Shown here: positions 24,882 through 33,490 of the stretch, in pieces
Numbering within the stretch: the first letter of the stretch is position 1
How the letters are laid out: every line of letters begins with the position of its first letter
Assembly: GCF_003182155.1 (NCBI RefSeq)
Contig: NZ_QGTG01000002.1
Location: 434,001-498,000 of the forward strand
Direction: 5' to 3'
DNA from: Chitinophaga sp. S165
GTDB taxonomy: Bacteria > Bacteroidota > Bacteroidia > Chitinophagales > Chitinophagaceae
Length of the DNA stretch: 64,000 nucleotides
Translations under genes and position numbers: made by a program
Notes under the pieces: model-generated
Told to the model about the DNA's origin: nothing
What the model saw: only the letters and a program-made list of their open reading frames with translations
Database searches by the model: none

Positions 24882-26237
24882 TTACTTACCAGTGTTTTCG
24901 AAGAGTTCTTTCTTTGGTACCACCTTCACTTTCTTCCCCTGATCAAGATCTTTGGACACAGCTGAATAAGGAGCGCTGATCACTGTTTCGCCTTTCTTAA
25001 GGCCTGACAGGATCTCAATGTTCGTATCATCCTGTACACCGGTTGTCACTACTACCTGTTTCACTGTTTTATCCGGCTGCAATACAAACACTACTTCCTT
25101 CTGATCTTTACCGGTTTCCTTTGCAGCTGCCAGATCTTCTTTTCTGGCGCCTACGGCTTTGGAGCTGTCAACAATATCGCGGGTTGTTACTGCATTGATA
25201 GGTACAGCCAGTACATTGTTTTTCCGGCGTGTCTGGATATCTACGCTGGCACTCATACCCGGACGGAAAGGAAAGTTTTTCGGATGTTCAGGATCGATCA
25301 GGTCTTTATAGCTATCCTGCAGAATGCGGATGTGTACTATATAACTGGTTACCTGTTCTGCAGAAGAAGCCGTTGCACTGGTAGTGGTAGCGGCGCCTTT
25401 GCTGGAGCTGGCTATCTGGGTAACGATACCTTTGAACTTACGATCGCTATAGGCATCTACTTCTACGATAGCGGTATCATTATACTTTACTCGTGGGATA
25501 TCATTTTCTCCAACATCTACCTGTACTTCCATCACATTCAGGTCGGCAATACGCATGATTTCCGTACCGCTCATCTGGCCGGTACCTACTACGCGTTCTC
25601 CTTTTTTAACAGGCAGCAGGGATACCACGCCACTCATTGGAGCTACGATAGTGGTACGTTTCAGGTTTGTGTTAGCTTCTGTCAGACCCGCTCTTGCGCT
25701 TTGTACCGCGAAACGGTTGCTGTTCACCTGTTCGGCAGCAGCATTATAGTCTGCCAGGGCAGAACGGTAAGTAGCTTCAGCAGTTTCAAATTCACTACGT
25801 GACACTACTTTCTGTGCCAACAGTTCTTTATTACGGTCGTATGCGGATTTACTCTGTTCAAGTTTGGCTTTAAAAGCGTTCAGGGACGCGGCTGCATTTG
25901 CCTGCTGGGCCTGTGCCTGACTGAGGGATGCGGTAGCTTTATCACGTACGGAGCCATATACATCCGCATAGATACGTACCAGCACCTGTCCTTTCATTAC
26001 AGAATCTCCTTCCAATACGGGGAGATCTACAATTTCACCGGATACGTCAGAGCTGACCTTTACTTCTGTTTCAGGGTAGATCTTACCACTGGCAGAAACC
26101 ACCTCAATAATAGTTTTTTCAGTAGCGTCATCAGATGCTACTTTAATGCTGGTGTCCTTGCTGGCATTTTTTACGGCCACAATGGCAATCAGCACAACAA
26201 CGATCCCCAAGATCCAGAAAAGTGTCTTTCTCTTCAT
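24882..26237 (-). CDS. Efflux periplasmic adaptor (HlyD/MacA-like)
   Basis: Membrane-fusion protein linking an inner-membrane exporter to a TolC-type channel, 451 residues. It has an N-terminal membrane anchor (LFWILGIVVVLIAIVAV), lipoyl half-domains (GEIVDLPVLEGDSVMKGQVL; TTIVAPMSGVVSLLPVKKGE), a long helical hairpin between them (about 105-195), a beta-barrel domain and a C-terminal membrane-proximal domain (VVVTTGVQDDTNIEILSGLK). The insert GAATTTSATASSAEQVTS is longer than usual. It follows the TolC-type gene by 33 bases and is the last gene of the run; the upstream ABC ATPase and permeases are the likely partners. Confidence 0.92.
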   Translation of the reverse strand: MKRKTLFWILGIVVVLIAIVAVKNASKDTSIKVASDDATEKTIIEVVSASGKIYPETEVKVSSDVSGEIVDLPVLEGDSVMKGQVLVRIYADVYGSVRDKATASLSQAQAQQANAAASLNAFKAKLEQSKSAYDRNKELLAQKVVSRSEFETAEATYRSALADYNAAAEQVNSNRFAVQSARAGLTEANTNLKRTTIVAPMSGVVSLLPVKKGERVVGTGQMSGTEIMRIADLNVMEVQVDVGENDIPRVKYNDTAIVEVDAYSDRKFKGIVTQIASSSKGAATTTSATASSAEQVTSYIVHIRILQDSYKDLIDPEHPKNFPFRPGMSASVDIQTRRKNNVLAVPINAVTTRDIVDSSKAVGARKEDLAAAKETGKDQKEVVFVLQPDKTVKQVVVTTGVQDDTNIEILSGLKKGETVISAPYSAVSKDLDQGKKVKVVPKKELFENTGK

Positions 26238-26270
26238 AATAAACGGCGTATTTCAAAAGGAAGGGAGCTG

Positions 26271-27728
26271 CTACAGAGTGATCTTCTGATCCCTGTAAAA
26301 CTCCAGTAGTTTCAATCTAAATAAATATTCGTATTGGGCTGATACCTTATCGATCTGCGCTTTGAACAGGTTGTTTTGGGTAGTAATATAATCAATAGTA
26401 TTCATTAAACCCAGATCGAACCTTTTAGTGGCAAAATCATAAGCCTTTTGTGAAGACAACACCCCTTTGCTGGAGGCGGAATACTTCTGTATAGCGGCCA
26501 TTGCATTCGCATGAGCGGTATAAATATCCTGGCGTAATTGCAAAAGGTCCTGCTCTAATGTCAGCTTCTGTGTTTCAACATTCAGTTTAGCCTGTTTCAC
26601 GTTCGTCCGCTGCTGCCATCCATTCAGGATAGGAATGTTCAGAGAAACCCCCACTGACTGGCGGAAGTTATTATTTATCTGATCGCCGAAAGGGATGGTA
26701 GAGGTTACGAAATTCGGAATATCTGTTGTCTTTCTTACTGTATAATTAGTCCCTGCAATTGTTACCGTACCAACATCTTCTGTAAAAGGAGTACTGCCTC
26801 CGGTAAGTACCTGGGTTTTTGCACTGTTCGCATAACTAGTGTTCAAATTACCTTGTGCGGACAAACTGGGATATAACAATCCTTTCTGTGCAGCATAAGC
26901 GCGTTCGAAAGACTTTATCTTTAACTGGTCGCCTTTTATCTCCGGATTAGTAGTCTGTGCAGCACTGAATACCATTTCCGGGTCTACCTCATCCATACGG
27001 GGCACCGGTATCTCATTGATATTCGCCGGCACCTGTGGAACGTAGGGTACATCAAAGCCCAGGTTCAGCAAGGCTTTCATTTCTAATGTAGCGAGGATGA
27101 CATTGTTCCGTGCAGTAATGATGTTTACACTGTCTGTGGCTAGTTTGGTTTCCAGGTCTGCCTGATTGCTTTCCGGAACGGAACCTGCTATTACAAGTTT
27201 CTTTGTATTTTCTAACTGGGACGTGGTCAGTTTTACCTGCAATTCGGCAATATGCACCTGCTCCATGTTAAGGAGGATCTTCAGAAATGCGCCTGCGATA
27301 TTAAAAGCCACATTGTTGCGGGCCATCTCCAGGAAACGGTTCTGTGCTTCTGCCTCATATTTATTGGATGCTATCTGATTACGACGATAGAACCAGTTGA
27401 AGATGTCAACATTGGCAGTTAATCCTCCACCCAGGTTAAAATAAGATTGAGTAATGATAGCGTTGGTATATGGGTCAATGTTACGGCCGGAACCATAAGT
27501 ACCCTGAAGACCAGCACTCAGAGATGGGATCTGCGCCAACTGACTCTGCTTATACGACAACGCCGCAAAACGTTTCTGTACGTCCTGCTGCCTGATCGAT
27601 ATGTTGTTCTGCATCGCATAGTCTACTGAACGTTGCAGCGTCCATGTGTCCTGCGCCTGAACGGTCGCAGAGTTAGCAAACAAAATGCACAGTGCCAGGA
27701 TACATCCCGGGATTTTGGATATTTTCAT
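26271..27728 (-). CDS. TolC-family outer membrane efflux channel
   Basis: Trimeric outer-membrane channel subunit, 485 residues from the ATG at 27728 (MKISKIPGC, signal peptide ending SATVQAQ); an ATG at 27809 would add 27 residues before the signal. Two repeats of the OEP fold are visible: TWTLQRSVDYAMQNNISIRQ with paired long helices, and NIPILNGWQQRTNVKQAKLN with TLEQDLLQLRQDIY. The N-terminal WTLQ(R)SVDYAMQNN is a typical start of Bacteroidota TolC proteins. It is the only channel in the nine-gene run. A perfect -7 box TATTTTTG (minus, 27736-27743) ends 8 bases before the ATG, so this and the next gene can also be transcribed separately. Confidence 0.93.
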   Translation of the reverse strand: MKISKIPGCILALCILFANSATVQAQDTWTLQRSVDYAMQNNISIRQQDVQKRFAALSYKQSQLAQIPSLSAGLQGTYGSGRNIDPYTNAIITQSYFNLGGGLTANVDIFNWFYRRNQIASNKYEAEAQNRFLEMARNNVAFNIAGAFLKILLNMEQVHIAELQVKLTTSQLENTKKLVIAGSVPESNQADLETKLATDSVNIITARNNVILATLEMKALLNLGFDVPYVPQVPANINEIPVPRMDEVDPEMVFSAAQTTNPEIKGDQLKIKSFERAYAAQKGLLYPSLSAQGNLNTSYANSAKTQVLTGGSTPFTEDVGTVTIAGTNYTVRKTTDIPNFVTSTIPFGDQINNNFRQSVGVSLNIPILNGWQQRTNVKQAKLNVETQKLTLEQDLLQLRQDIYTAHANAMAAIQKYSASSKGVLSSQKAYDFATKRFDLGLMNTIDYITTQNNLFKAQIDKVSAQYEYLFRLKLLEFYRDQKITL

Positions 27729-27807
27729 GACATTCCAAAAATATAATAATTGTGATGATAACATAAATAAATTCTTTATGAATGGCGTAAAATGGTCGTA
27801 GATAAAC

Positions 27808-27885
27808 AATTCCCGGCGCAGGATTACTCACCAGATCCTGTACCTGCGCACAGTAGCTTGATAAGATTGTCCGATGCCGGGAATT
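27808..27885. repeat. Branched hairpin element between ABC ATPase and TolC genes
   Basis: A closing 10-bp perfect stem (27808-27817 / 27876-27885) encloses a second 7-bp perfect stem (27816-27822 / 27843-27849) with a further short GGAT/ATCC pairing inside, leaving a 26-base second arm. It fits a branched RNA or cruciform of 78 bases rather than a simple terminator, and no T-run follows on either strand. Not a family I recognise. Confidence 0.6.
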
Positions 27886-27897
27886 ACCAGTTAGAAT

Positions 27898-28560
27898 TTA
27901 TGCGATCTTTCCGTCACGGATCTGTATGATCCTGTGACCATAAGTTGCATTAAGTTCGGAGTGTGTTACCTGTACTATCGTAATCTTATCCTTTTCATTT
28001 AATTGTTTGAATAACTCCATGATCTCTTTTGCCTGATCTGAATGGAGATTACCTGTAGGCTCATCTGCCAGGATCACTTTGGGTTCGCCGACCAATGCAC
28101 GCGCAATTCCGACCAGTTGCTGCTGCCCGCCCGACAGCTGATTAGGGAACAGGTCCTTCTTGGCCACAATATTGAACCGGTCCAGGATATCGGCTACACG
28201 GCTTTTCCGTTCGGCCGCCGCCATATTCTTATACAGTAAAGGTGTTTCGATGTTTTCGTATACGGTCAGCTCATCTATCAGGTGATATGCCTGGAAAACG
28301 AAACCTATCGCCCCACGGTGCAACTGTGTACGCTTCTTATCATTCATTTTATGCACCGGCTCCCCGTCAAACAGGTACTCCCCCTGAGAGGGTTCTTCCA
28401 ACAATCCCAGAATATGTAACAGGGTCGACTTCCCTGAACCGGAAGGCCCCATAATGGATACAAACTCTCCTTCAAAAATTCTGAGATCAATATCTCTCAA
28501 TATTTCGTTCTTACCAAATCCTACAGGATAATACTTGGAGACATGTCTTAATTGTATCAT
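27898..28560 (-). CDS. ABC transporter ATP-binding protein, MacB/LolD type, with altered signature
   Basis: ATPase subunit, 220 residues, for a FtsX-type permease. Walker [10 protein letters not shown] (38-46), Q-loop ([19 protein letters not shown]), LSGGQQQ, Walker [10 protein letters not shown] and the switch His in VTHSELNA are intact. Two positions are unusual: Leu149 where the family has Arg ([11 protein letters not shown]) and His173 in the D-loop (GNLHS) where Asp is nearly universal. The second ATPase of the cluster (35890) has the normal residues, so this one may have changed coupling or dimerise with it. 73 bases after the 28634 permease, same strand. Confidence 0.92.
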   Translation of the reverse strand: MIQLRHVSKYYPVGFGKNEILRDIDLRIFEGEFVSIMGPSGSGKSTLLHILGLLEEPSQGEYLFDGEPVHKMNDKKRTQLHRGAIGFVFQAYHLIDELTVYENIETPLLYKNMAAAERKSRVADILDRFNIVAKKDLFPNQLSGGQQQLVGIARALVGEPKVILADEPTGNLHSDQAKEIMELFKQLNEKDKITIVQVTHSELNATYGHRIIQIRDGKIA

Positions 28561-28633
28561 CAGTTATGCTGTTTTTTGTGGTTTAGCCGGACCAGTCCTC
28601 CCCGGTTGCCGGTCATTTATATTTCAATATAAT

Positions 28634-30976
28634 CTATTCTGATCTTAATGCTTTCACCGGATTCGTAGATGCTGCTCTTATTGATTGTATACTCACGGTA
28701 ACGAGTGCTATAGCAATCGCAATAATAGCGGCCAGCATATACATCCACCATTCCAGGGATATCCGGTAAGTATAATTCTGCAACCATTTTGCCATTACAT
28801 AAGACGCAATGGGACTAGCAATCAGAATGGCGATCAGCACCGGTTTCAGGAACTCTTTCGACAATAGTACTGTTACCTGTGCAATACCTGCTCCCATTAC
28901 CTTGCGGATACCGATCTCCTTCTTTCTGCGGGCGGCAGCAAATACCGACAATCCCAACAGGCCCAGGCAACTGATCACAATGGCCAGTGTGGCAAATACA
29001 TTGATCAGCACCCCAAGCAGTTGTTCATACGCATATTTACGTTTGTAGGTTTCGTCAACGAAGGTATATTCAAACGGATAATCCTGGTTGATAGAACGAT
29101 ACACTTTCTCTAACCGCGCCAGGCATTCACTTACCGATAACTGCGGATTAAGCTTCATGGTAATGGAGCCCCTCCAACCCGGGTTATATGGAATGATCAC
29201 CGGTGTAGCAGGCATATAGGACTTTATCCACACGAAATCTTTTACGACCCCGGTTATGATCCTGTTCTGTCCGTTCACCCGTACCTGTTGCCCAACTACA
29301 GGCGCTTTCAGATGCATTGTTTTTACGGCCTCCTCATTCAGCATAAGCGACAGTGAATCGCCCGGAGAGGCGAAGTCACGTCCTTCCTTCAAGGTGATGC
29401 CAAACGTCGATACAAAGTTTTCGGTTGCCGTAAGTACGCCAAAGTTGATATTCTCCTCACCCGGTTGCTGTCCTGGCCATTTTAATGCCCACATACTGGC
29501 TCCTGCATCCGCTATTGAACCCAACGTTGCAGTTCCGTCAACAGCAGCTCCGGCTGCGATCGCCTCCTGCCTGAAAGCTCCGTAATTTTCATACACTTTC
29601 CCTTCCAGCTGAATGTCCACCAGTCCTTTAGTGTCGTAACCAATAGGCTTATTACGTATGAAATTGATCTGCCCGTATATGACGATCGTCACGATGATCA
29701 ATATAATGGCCAGTGTGAACTGGAATACCACAAGTATCTGCCGTGGACGGAAATTATCTTTCATTTCCACTACACCGCCCTTTAATACCTTGATAGGTTT
29801 AAACCCTGACAGTATAAAGGCTGGATAACTTCCTGAAACAACGGCAGTCAGCAATGCAAGTATTACAATTGCCAGCCAGAAAGAAGATGGAGCTAATGAT
29901 AATTTCAATGAGCTATTGGTGAGTGTATTAAATTCTGGCAGCACAGCCCACATTAAAACTATTGCCAGTATAAGGGAAAAGACGACCAGTAAAAGCGACT
30001 CGCTCATGAACTGCCCGATAAGCATCCCCCTGTTGGCGCCTACACTTTTTCTTACGCCCACTTCCCTGGCACGGCGCTCGCTCTGTGCGGTACTCAGATT
30101 CATGAAGTTCACACAGGCAATTAAAAGGATACCCAACGCCAGCAACGCGAAAAGGCGTACAGAAGCAATTTCTCCACCTGCAATTTTACCCTCCTTTATT
30201 TCACCATACAATTTCCATTTACGCATCGCGTGCAGCAACAGATAACTGGTAGGCGCAATCGTCTTGTTTTGTTCAATTATTACATTTTTCAGCTTGCGCT
30301 CCACTGAGCCAGGATCGGTAGCAGCTACAAGTTGCACAAAAGTATTGACGCCAAAATTTCCCCAATGCTCTTCTCGTACCCAGGGTTCCGTACTTCTGTA
30401 TAAAGCCCAGCTTAATAAGTAGGAGAACTGCATGGTAGAATTCAAAGGCGGATCTTTTACCACTCCTGCTACAATAAGCGGACGTTTTATATCTAAACTA
30501 ACCATCTTGCCGATCGGGTTCGTCTCCCCAAAAAGCTTCTTTGCAGTGCTTTCCGTAAGGATGATCGTATTCTCTTCCGTTAACTGGTTCTGTCCTTTTA
30601 TAATCGGGAATGTAAATACTTCCAGGAATTTAGGATCGGTATAGAACCCCGATAGCTTCAGCGACTTGTCTCCGACCTTCAACAGGTGAGGTGAAGGATA
30701 AGATGTGCGCACCACTTCCTTGATACCGGGTATATTCTTTTGCAGGTAAGGGCCCAGTGGAATAGGTGTGCTCATCCCCCCTTTTTCTCCCACTTTAACG
30801 TGATAGATATCGCTGTTATTCTTATGAAAATTATCATAACTAAACTGGAACAATACATATAGGATCAATGTGAAACTAACAGCCATTCCTATAGCCAGTC
30901 CTGCAATGTTGATAGAAGAGAACACCCTGTTCCTCCATAAATTCCTCCAGGCTATTTTCAGATAGTTTTGTATCAT
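28634..30976 (-). CDS. FtsX/MacB-type ABC permease 4
   Basis: Inner-membrane permease of the two-lobed MacB-like type, 780 residues. It begins MIQNYLKIAWRNLWRNRVFS with TM1 (about 20-45), then a large periplasmic MacB core domain (about 46-250), a FtsX domain with three helices (about 270-400, with ARSERRAREVGVRKSVGANR-like STAQSERRAREVGVRKSVGA), a second TM and periplasmic part, and a second FtsX domain (about 655-770; RRKKEIGIRKVMGAGIAQV) ending NPVKALRSE. These permeases do not carry substrates through the membrane but drive periplasmic partners. One of four paralogues in this run. Confidence 0.93.
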   Translation of the reverse strand: MIQNYLKIAWRNLWRNRVFSSINIAGLAIGMAVSFTLILYVLFQFSYDNFHKNNSDIYHVKVGEKGGMSTPIPLGPYLQKNIPGIKEVVRTSYPSPHLLKVGDKSLKLSGFYTDPKFLEVFTFPIIKGQNQLTEENTIILTESTAKKLFGETNPIGKMVSLDIKRPLIVAGVVKDPPLNSTMQFSYLLSWALYRSTEPWVREEHWGNFGVNTFVQLVAATDPGSVERKLKNVIIEQNKTIAPTSYLLLHAMRKWKLYGEIKEGKIAGGEIASVRLFALLALGILLIACVNFMNLSTAQSERRAREVGVRKSVGANRGMLIGQFMSESLLLVVFSLILAIVLMWAVLPEFNTLTNSSLKLSLAPSSFWLAIVILALLTAVVSGSYPAFILSGFKPIKVLKGGVVEMKDNFRPRQILVVFQFTLAIILIIVTIVIYGQINFIRNKPIGYDTKGLVDIQLEGKVYENYGAFRQEAIAAGAAVDGTATLGSIADAGASMWALKWPGQQPGEENINFGVLTATENFVSTFGITLKEGRDFASPGDSLSLMLNEEAVKTMHLKAPVVGQQVRVNGQNRIITGVVKDFVWIKSYMPATPVIIPYNPGWRGSITMKLNPQLSVSECLARLEKVYRSINQDYPFEYTFVDETYKRKYAYEQLLGVLINVFATLAIVISCLGLLGLSVFAAARRKKEIGIRKVMGAGIAQVTVLLSKEFLKPVLIAILIASPIASYVMAKWLQNYTYRISLEWWMYMLAAIIAIAIALVTVSIQSIRAASTNPVKALRSE

Positions 30977-31080
30977 AAAATTTCTTCTTTAATAAATAAT
31001 TAAAGGATATGGGCTGGTAGACACCTGCCCATGACACATTCACTTGTCATATTTAAACGTAACTACTAAAGAAACTTAGA

Positions 31081-33468
31081 TTATTCAGTTCGTAAAGATT
31101 TAACCGGGTTAGTCATGGCAGCTTTCATTGTTTGTATGCTGACTGTTGCCAGCGCAATGAATACAGCAACGCTGCCTGCAGCCAGGAATACCCACCACGG
31201 TACATTGATACGGTAGGCGAAAGCCTGTAACCACTGGTACATCAGGTACCAGGCCAACGGTGTGGCTACAAGTAAAGCAACTACTATCAGTTTTATAAAA
31301 TCTGTAGATAGCAACAACAGTATATTACTAACAGAAGCCCCCAATACCTTCCGGATACCGATCTCTTTTGTGCGCTGGATCACTATATAAGATATCAAAC
31401 CCAGCAATCCCAGTCCAGCCAGGAAGATAGCCAGTATCGCAAAGCTCAGCACCAGGCGGCCGAAACGGTACTCACCCCGGTATTGTTTATCGAATACTTC
31501 ATCTGCAAAGACATAATCAAACCTGCCATCAGGCAGATACCTGTTATATATTGCCTCTACCCCCGCAATTGTCTTTTTTATACTTCTTGGGTCAACCGTT
31601 ACCGTTAGCAGATTGAAGGCATACGGTTCTACCCGCATTGTCAATGGTGATACTTCTTCACGAAGGCTGCGGTAATTGAAGTTTTTGATCACACCAATGA
31701 CAGTTCCATTCCTTCCCCACTGGCCAAATTTCTTTCCAATGATCTCTTCAGGTTTACTATATCCCAAAGAAGAAACTACTGCCTCATTTACAAGCATAGC
31801 CTGCGTGCTATCGGTTCCCATTTCTGCCGAGAACGCTCGTCCCGCCAGCATTTTGATCTGGTATTGTTTTATAAAATCATAATCGACAAAGTACACGTTG
31901 ATATTGCTGGCCTGCATTTCCCCGTTCTTCATTTCCATGTTCGTATAGGCTGAGTTCTGGAACCTGCCTGGTATTGCTGACGAAAATGTTGCGCCTGATA
32001 TTCCCGGTACATTCATTACCTGCCGCTTTATGTCCTCCCATTTCTCTTTCATATTGCCGGCGCCGCCAAACTCCACCACCATTTGCTGGTCTTTCCTAAA
32101 ACCGAGGTCACGGTCCTGCAGGTATAACAGCTGATAATAAACGATCATCACACCAGCTGTCAGCACAATAGTGATCACAAACTGGAACACCACCAGTCCT
32201 CTTCTCAAAAAGAGCCCTTTATTACTGCTGCTAAAGGCGCCCTTTAACACAACCACCGGCTTATAAGAAGATAATACCGTAGCGGGATAAATACCCGCCA
32301 GTAAGCCTACTCCTATTGCGATCAACAGGAACCATCCAACTGCTCCGGTGAGGAATATGTTATATGCGATCTCTTTTCCGGCCAGCAGATTGAAAGATGG
32401 TAACAACAGCTGACATAATACTACGGACAATACAAACGCGAACAGGCTTAGCAACATGGTTTCGCAAAGGAACTGGATTGTCAGTTGTGACTCATAAGCG
32501 CCTACTGATTTCCTTACACCTACTTCCCTTGCCCGCTCTGTAGCCCTTGCTGTAGCGAGGTTCACGAAATTGATCACGGCAATCAACAGGATAAAGATGG
32601 CCACAATGGAGAATATGTATACGTTCGTCATGCTTCCCTTCACCGGTGCATTTCTTTTTGAAGTCATGTATACATCCTGCAAACGTTCCAGGTGCAAAGT
32701 GTAATACATGTTATTCGTCTTCATCATAGGCCCTATATGCCTTTCCATAAAACCGGGAAATTTCTTTTCCAGCTTGGCGGCATCAGCACCCGGTGTCAGT
32801 AACAGATAGGTATGTTTACCAAAGTTGCCCCAGGAGTCTCTCAGATCGTCGCCCATCTTCTCGGCAGTCGTCATAGATATGACTGCATCGAAGGGCAGAT
32901 GGGAATTTGCAGGAACATCTTCCATCACACCAGTTACCTTTACAGTAGTCTTCTTACCGTCTATTTGAAAGGTCTTGCCGATCGGGTCGGTTTTACCAAA
33001 ATATTTTTCAGCTTGGCTTTCTGTCAATACAACTGCAAATGGCTCCTTCAGAACATCTTTCGCGTTTCCCCTTATCAAACGATAAGAGAACACATCAAAG
33101 AAAGTAGAATCGGCAAATATCAGCTCATCTTCCTGATATTTAGCATCGCCAATGTCGACTTGCGTGCTTGTAGGATTTATACGAACCGCTGAAACAACTT
33201 CAGGAAAATCAGCCTCAATATTTGGCCCCATAGGAGCAGACGTGATCTCTGCATTTATCACTTCCGTAGGCGTCTTCACATCAGTTACCAGCCTGTATAT
33301 TCTGTCTTTATTCTTGTGGAATGCGTCGTAGCTTAACTCAAAACGCACGTACATGAATATCAGGAAACAACAGGTCAGCCCTATTGTTAATCCTAGTATG
33401 TTAATGAAGGAATAGAACTTTTGTTTTCTGATATTCCTCCAGGCTATTTTCAAATAATTCTTAATCAT
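31081..33468 (-). CDS. FtsX/MacB-type ABC permease 3
   Basis: A 795-residue paralogue of the neighbouring permeases with the same layout: MIKNYLKIAWRNIRKQKFYS before TM1, periplasmic MacB core, FtsX domain with ATARATERAREVGVRKSVGA, central TM (RRGLVVFQFVITIVLTAGVM), second periplasmic domain, and C-terminal FtsX domain with QRTKEIGIRKVLGASVSNIL and the ending NPVKSLRTE. It is 22 bases downstream of permease 2, so almost certainly co-transcribed. Substrate unknown; MacB relatives export peptides, macrolides or lipoproteins. Confidence 0.93.
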   Translation of the reverse strand: MIKNYLKIAWRNIRKQKFYSFINILGLTIGLTCCFLIFMYVRFELSYDAFHKNKDRIYRLVTDVKTPTEVINAEITSAPMGPNIEADFPEVVSAVRINPTSTQVDIGDAKYQEDELIFADSTFFDVFSYRLIRGNAKDVLKEPFAVVLTESQAEKYFGKTDPIGKTFQIDGKKTTVKVTGVMEDVPANSHLPFDAVISMTTAEKMGDDLRDSWGNFGKHTYLLLTPGADAAKLEKKFPGFMERHIGPMMKTNNMYYTLHLERLQDVYMTSKRNAPVKGSMTNVYIFSIVAIFILLIAVINFVNLATARATERAREVGVRKSVGAYESQLTIQFLCETMLLSLFAFVLSVVLCQLLLPSFNLLAGKEIAYNIFLTGAVGWFLLIAIGVGLLAGIYPATVLSSYKPVVVLKGAFSSSNKGLFLRRGLVVFQFVITIVLTAGVMIVYYQLLYLQDRDLGFRKDQQMVVEFGGAGNMKEKWEDIKRQVMNVPGISGATFSSAIPGRFQNSAYTNMEMKNGEMQASNINVYFVDYDFIKQYQIKMLAGRAFSAEMGTDSTQAMLVNEAVVSSLGYSKPEEIIGKKFGQWGRNGTVIGVIKNFNYRSLREEVSPLTMRVEPYAFNLLTVTVDPRSIKKTIAGVEAIYNRYLPDGRFDYVFADEVFDKQYRGEYRFGRLVLSFAILAIFLAGLGLLGLISYIVIQRTKEIGIRKVLGASVSNILLLLSTDFIKLIVVALLVATPLAWYLMYQWLQAFAYRINVPWWVFLAAGSVAVFIALATVSIQTMKAAMTNPVKSLRTE

Positions 33469-33490
33469 ACCCTCGTTTTTAACGGTTGGA

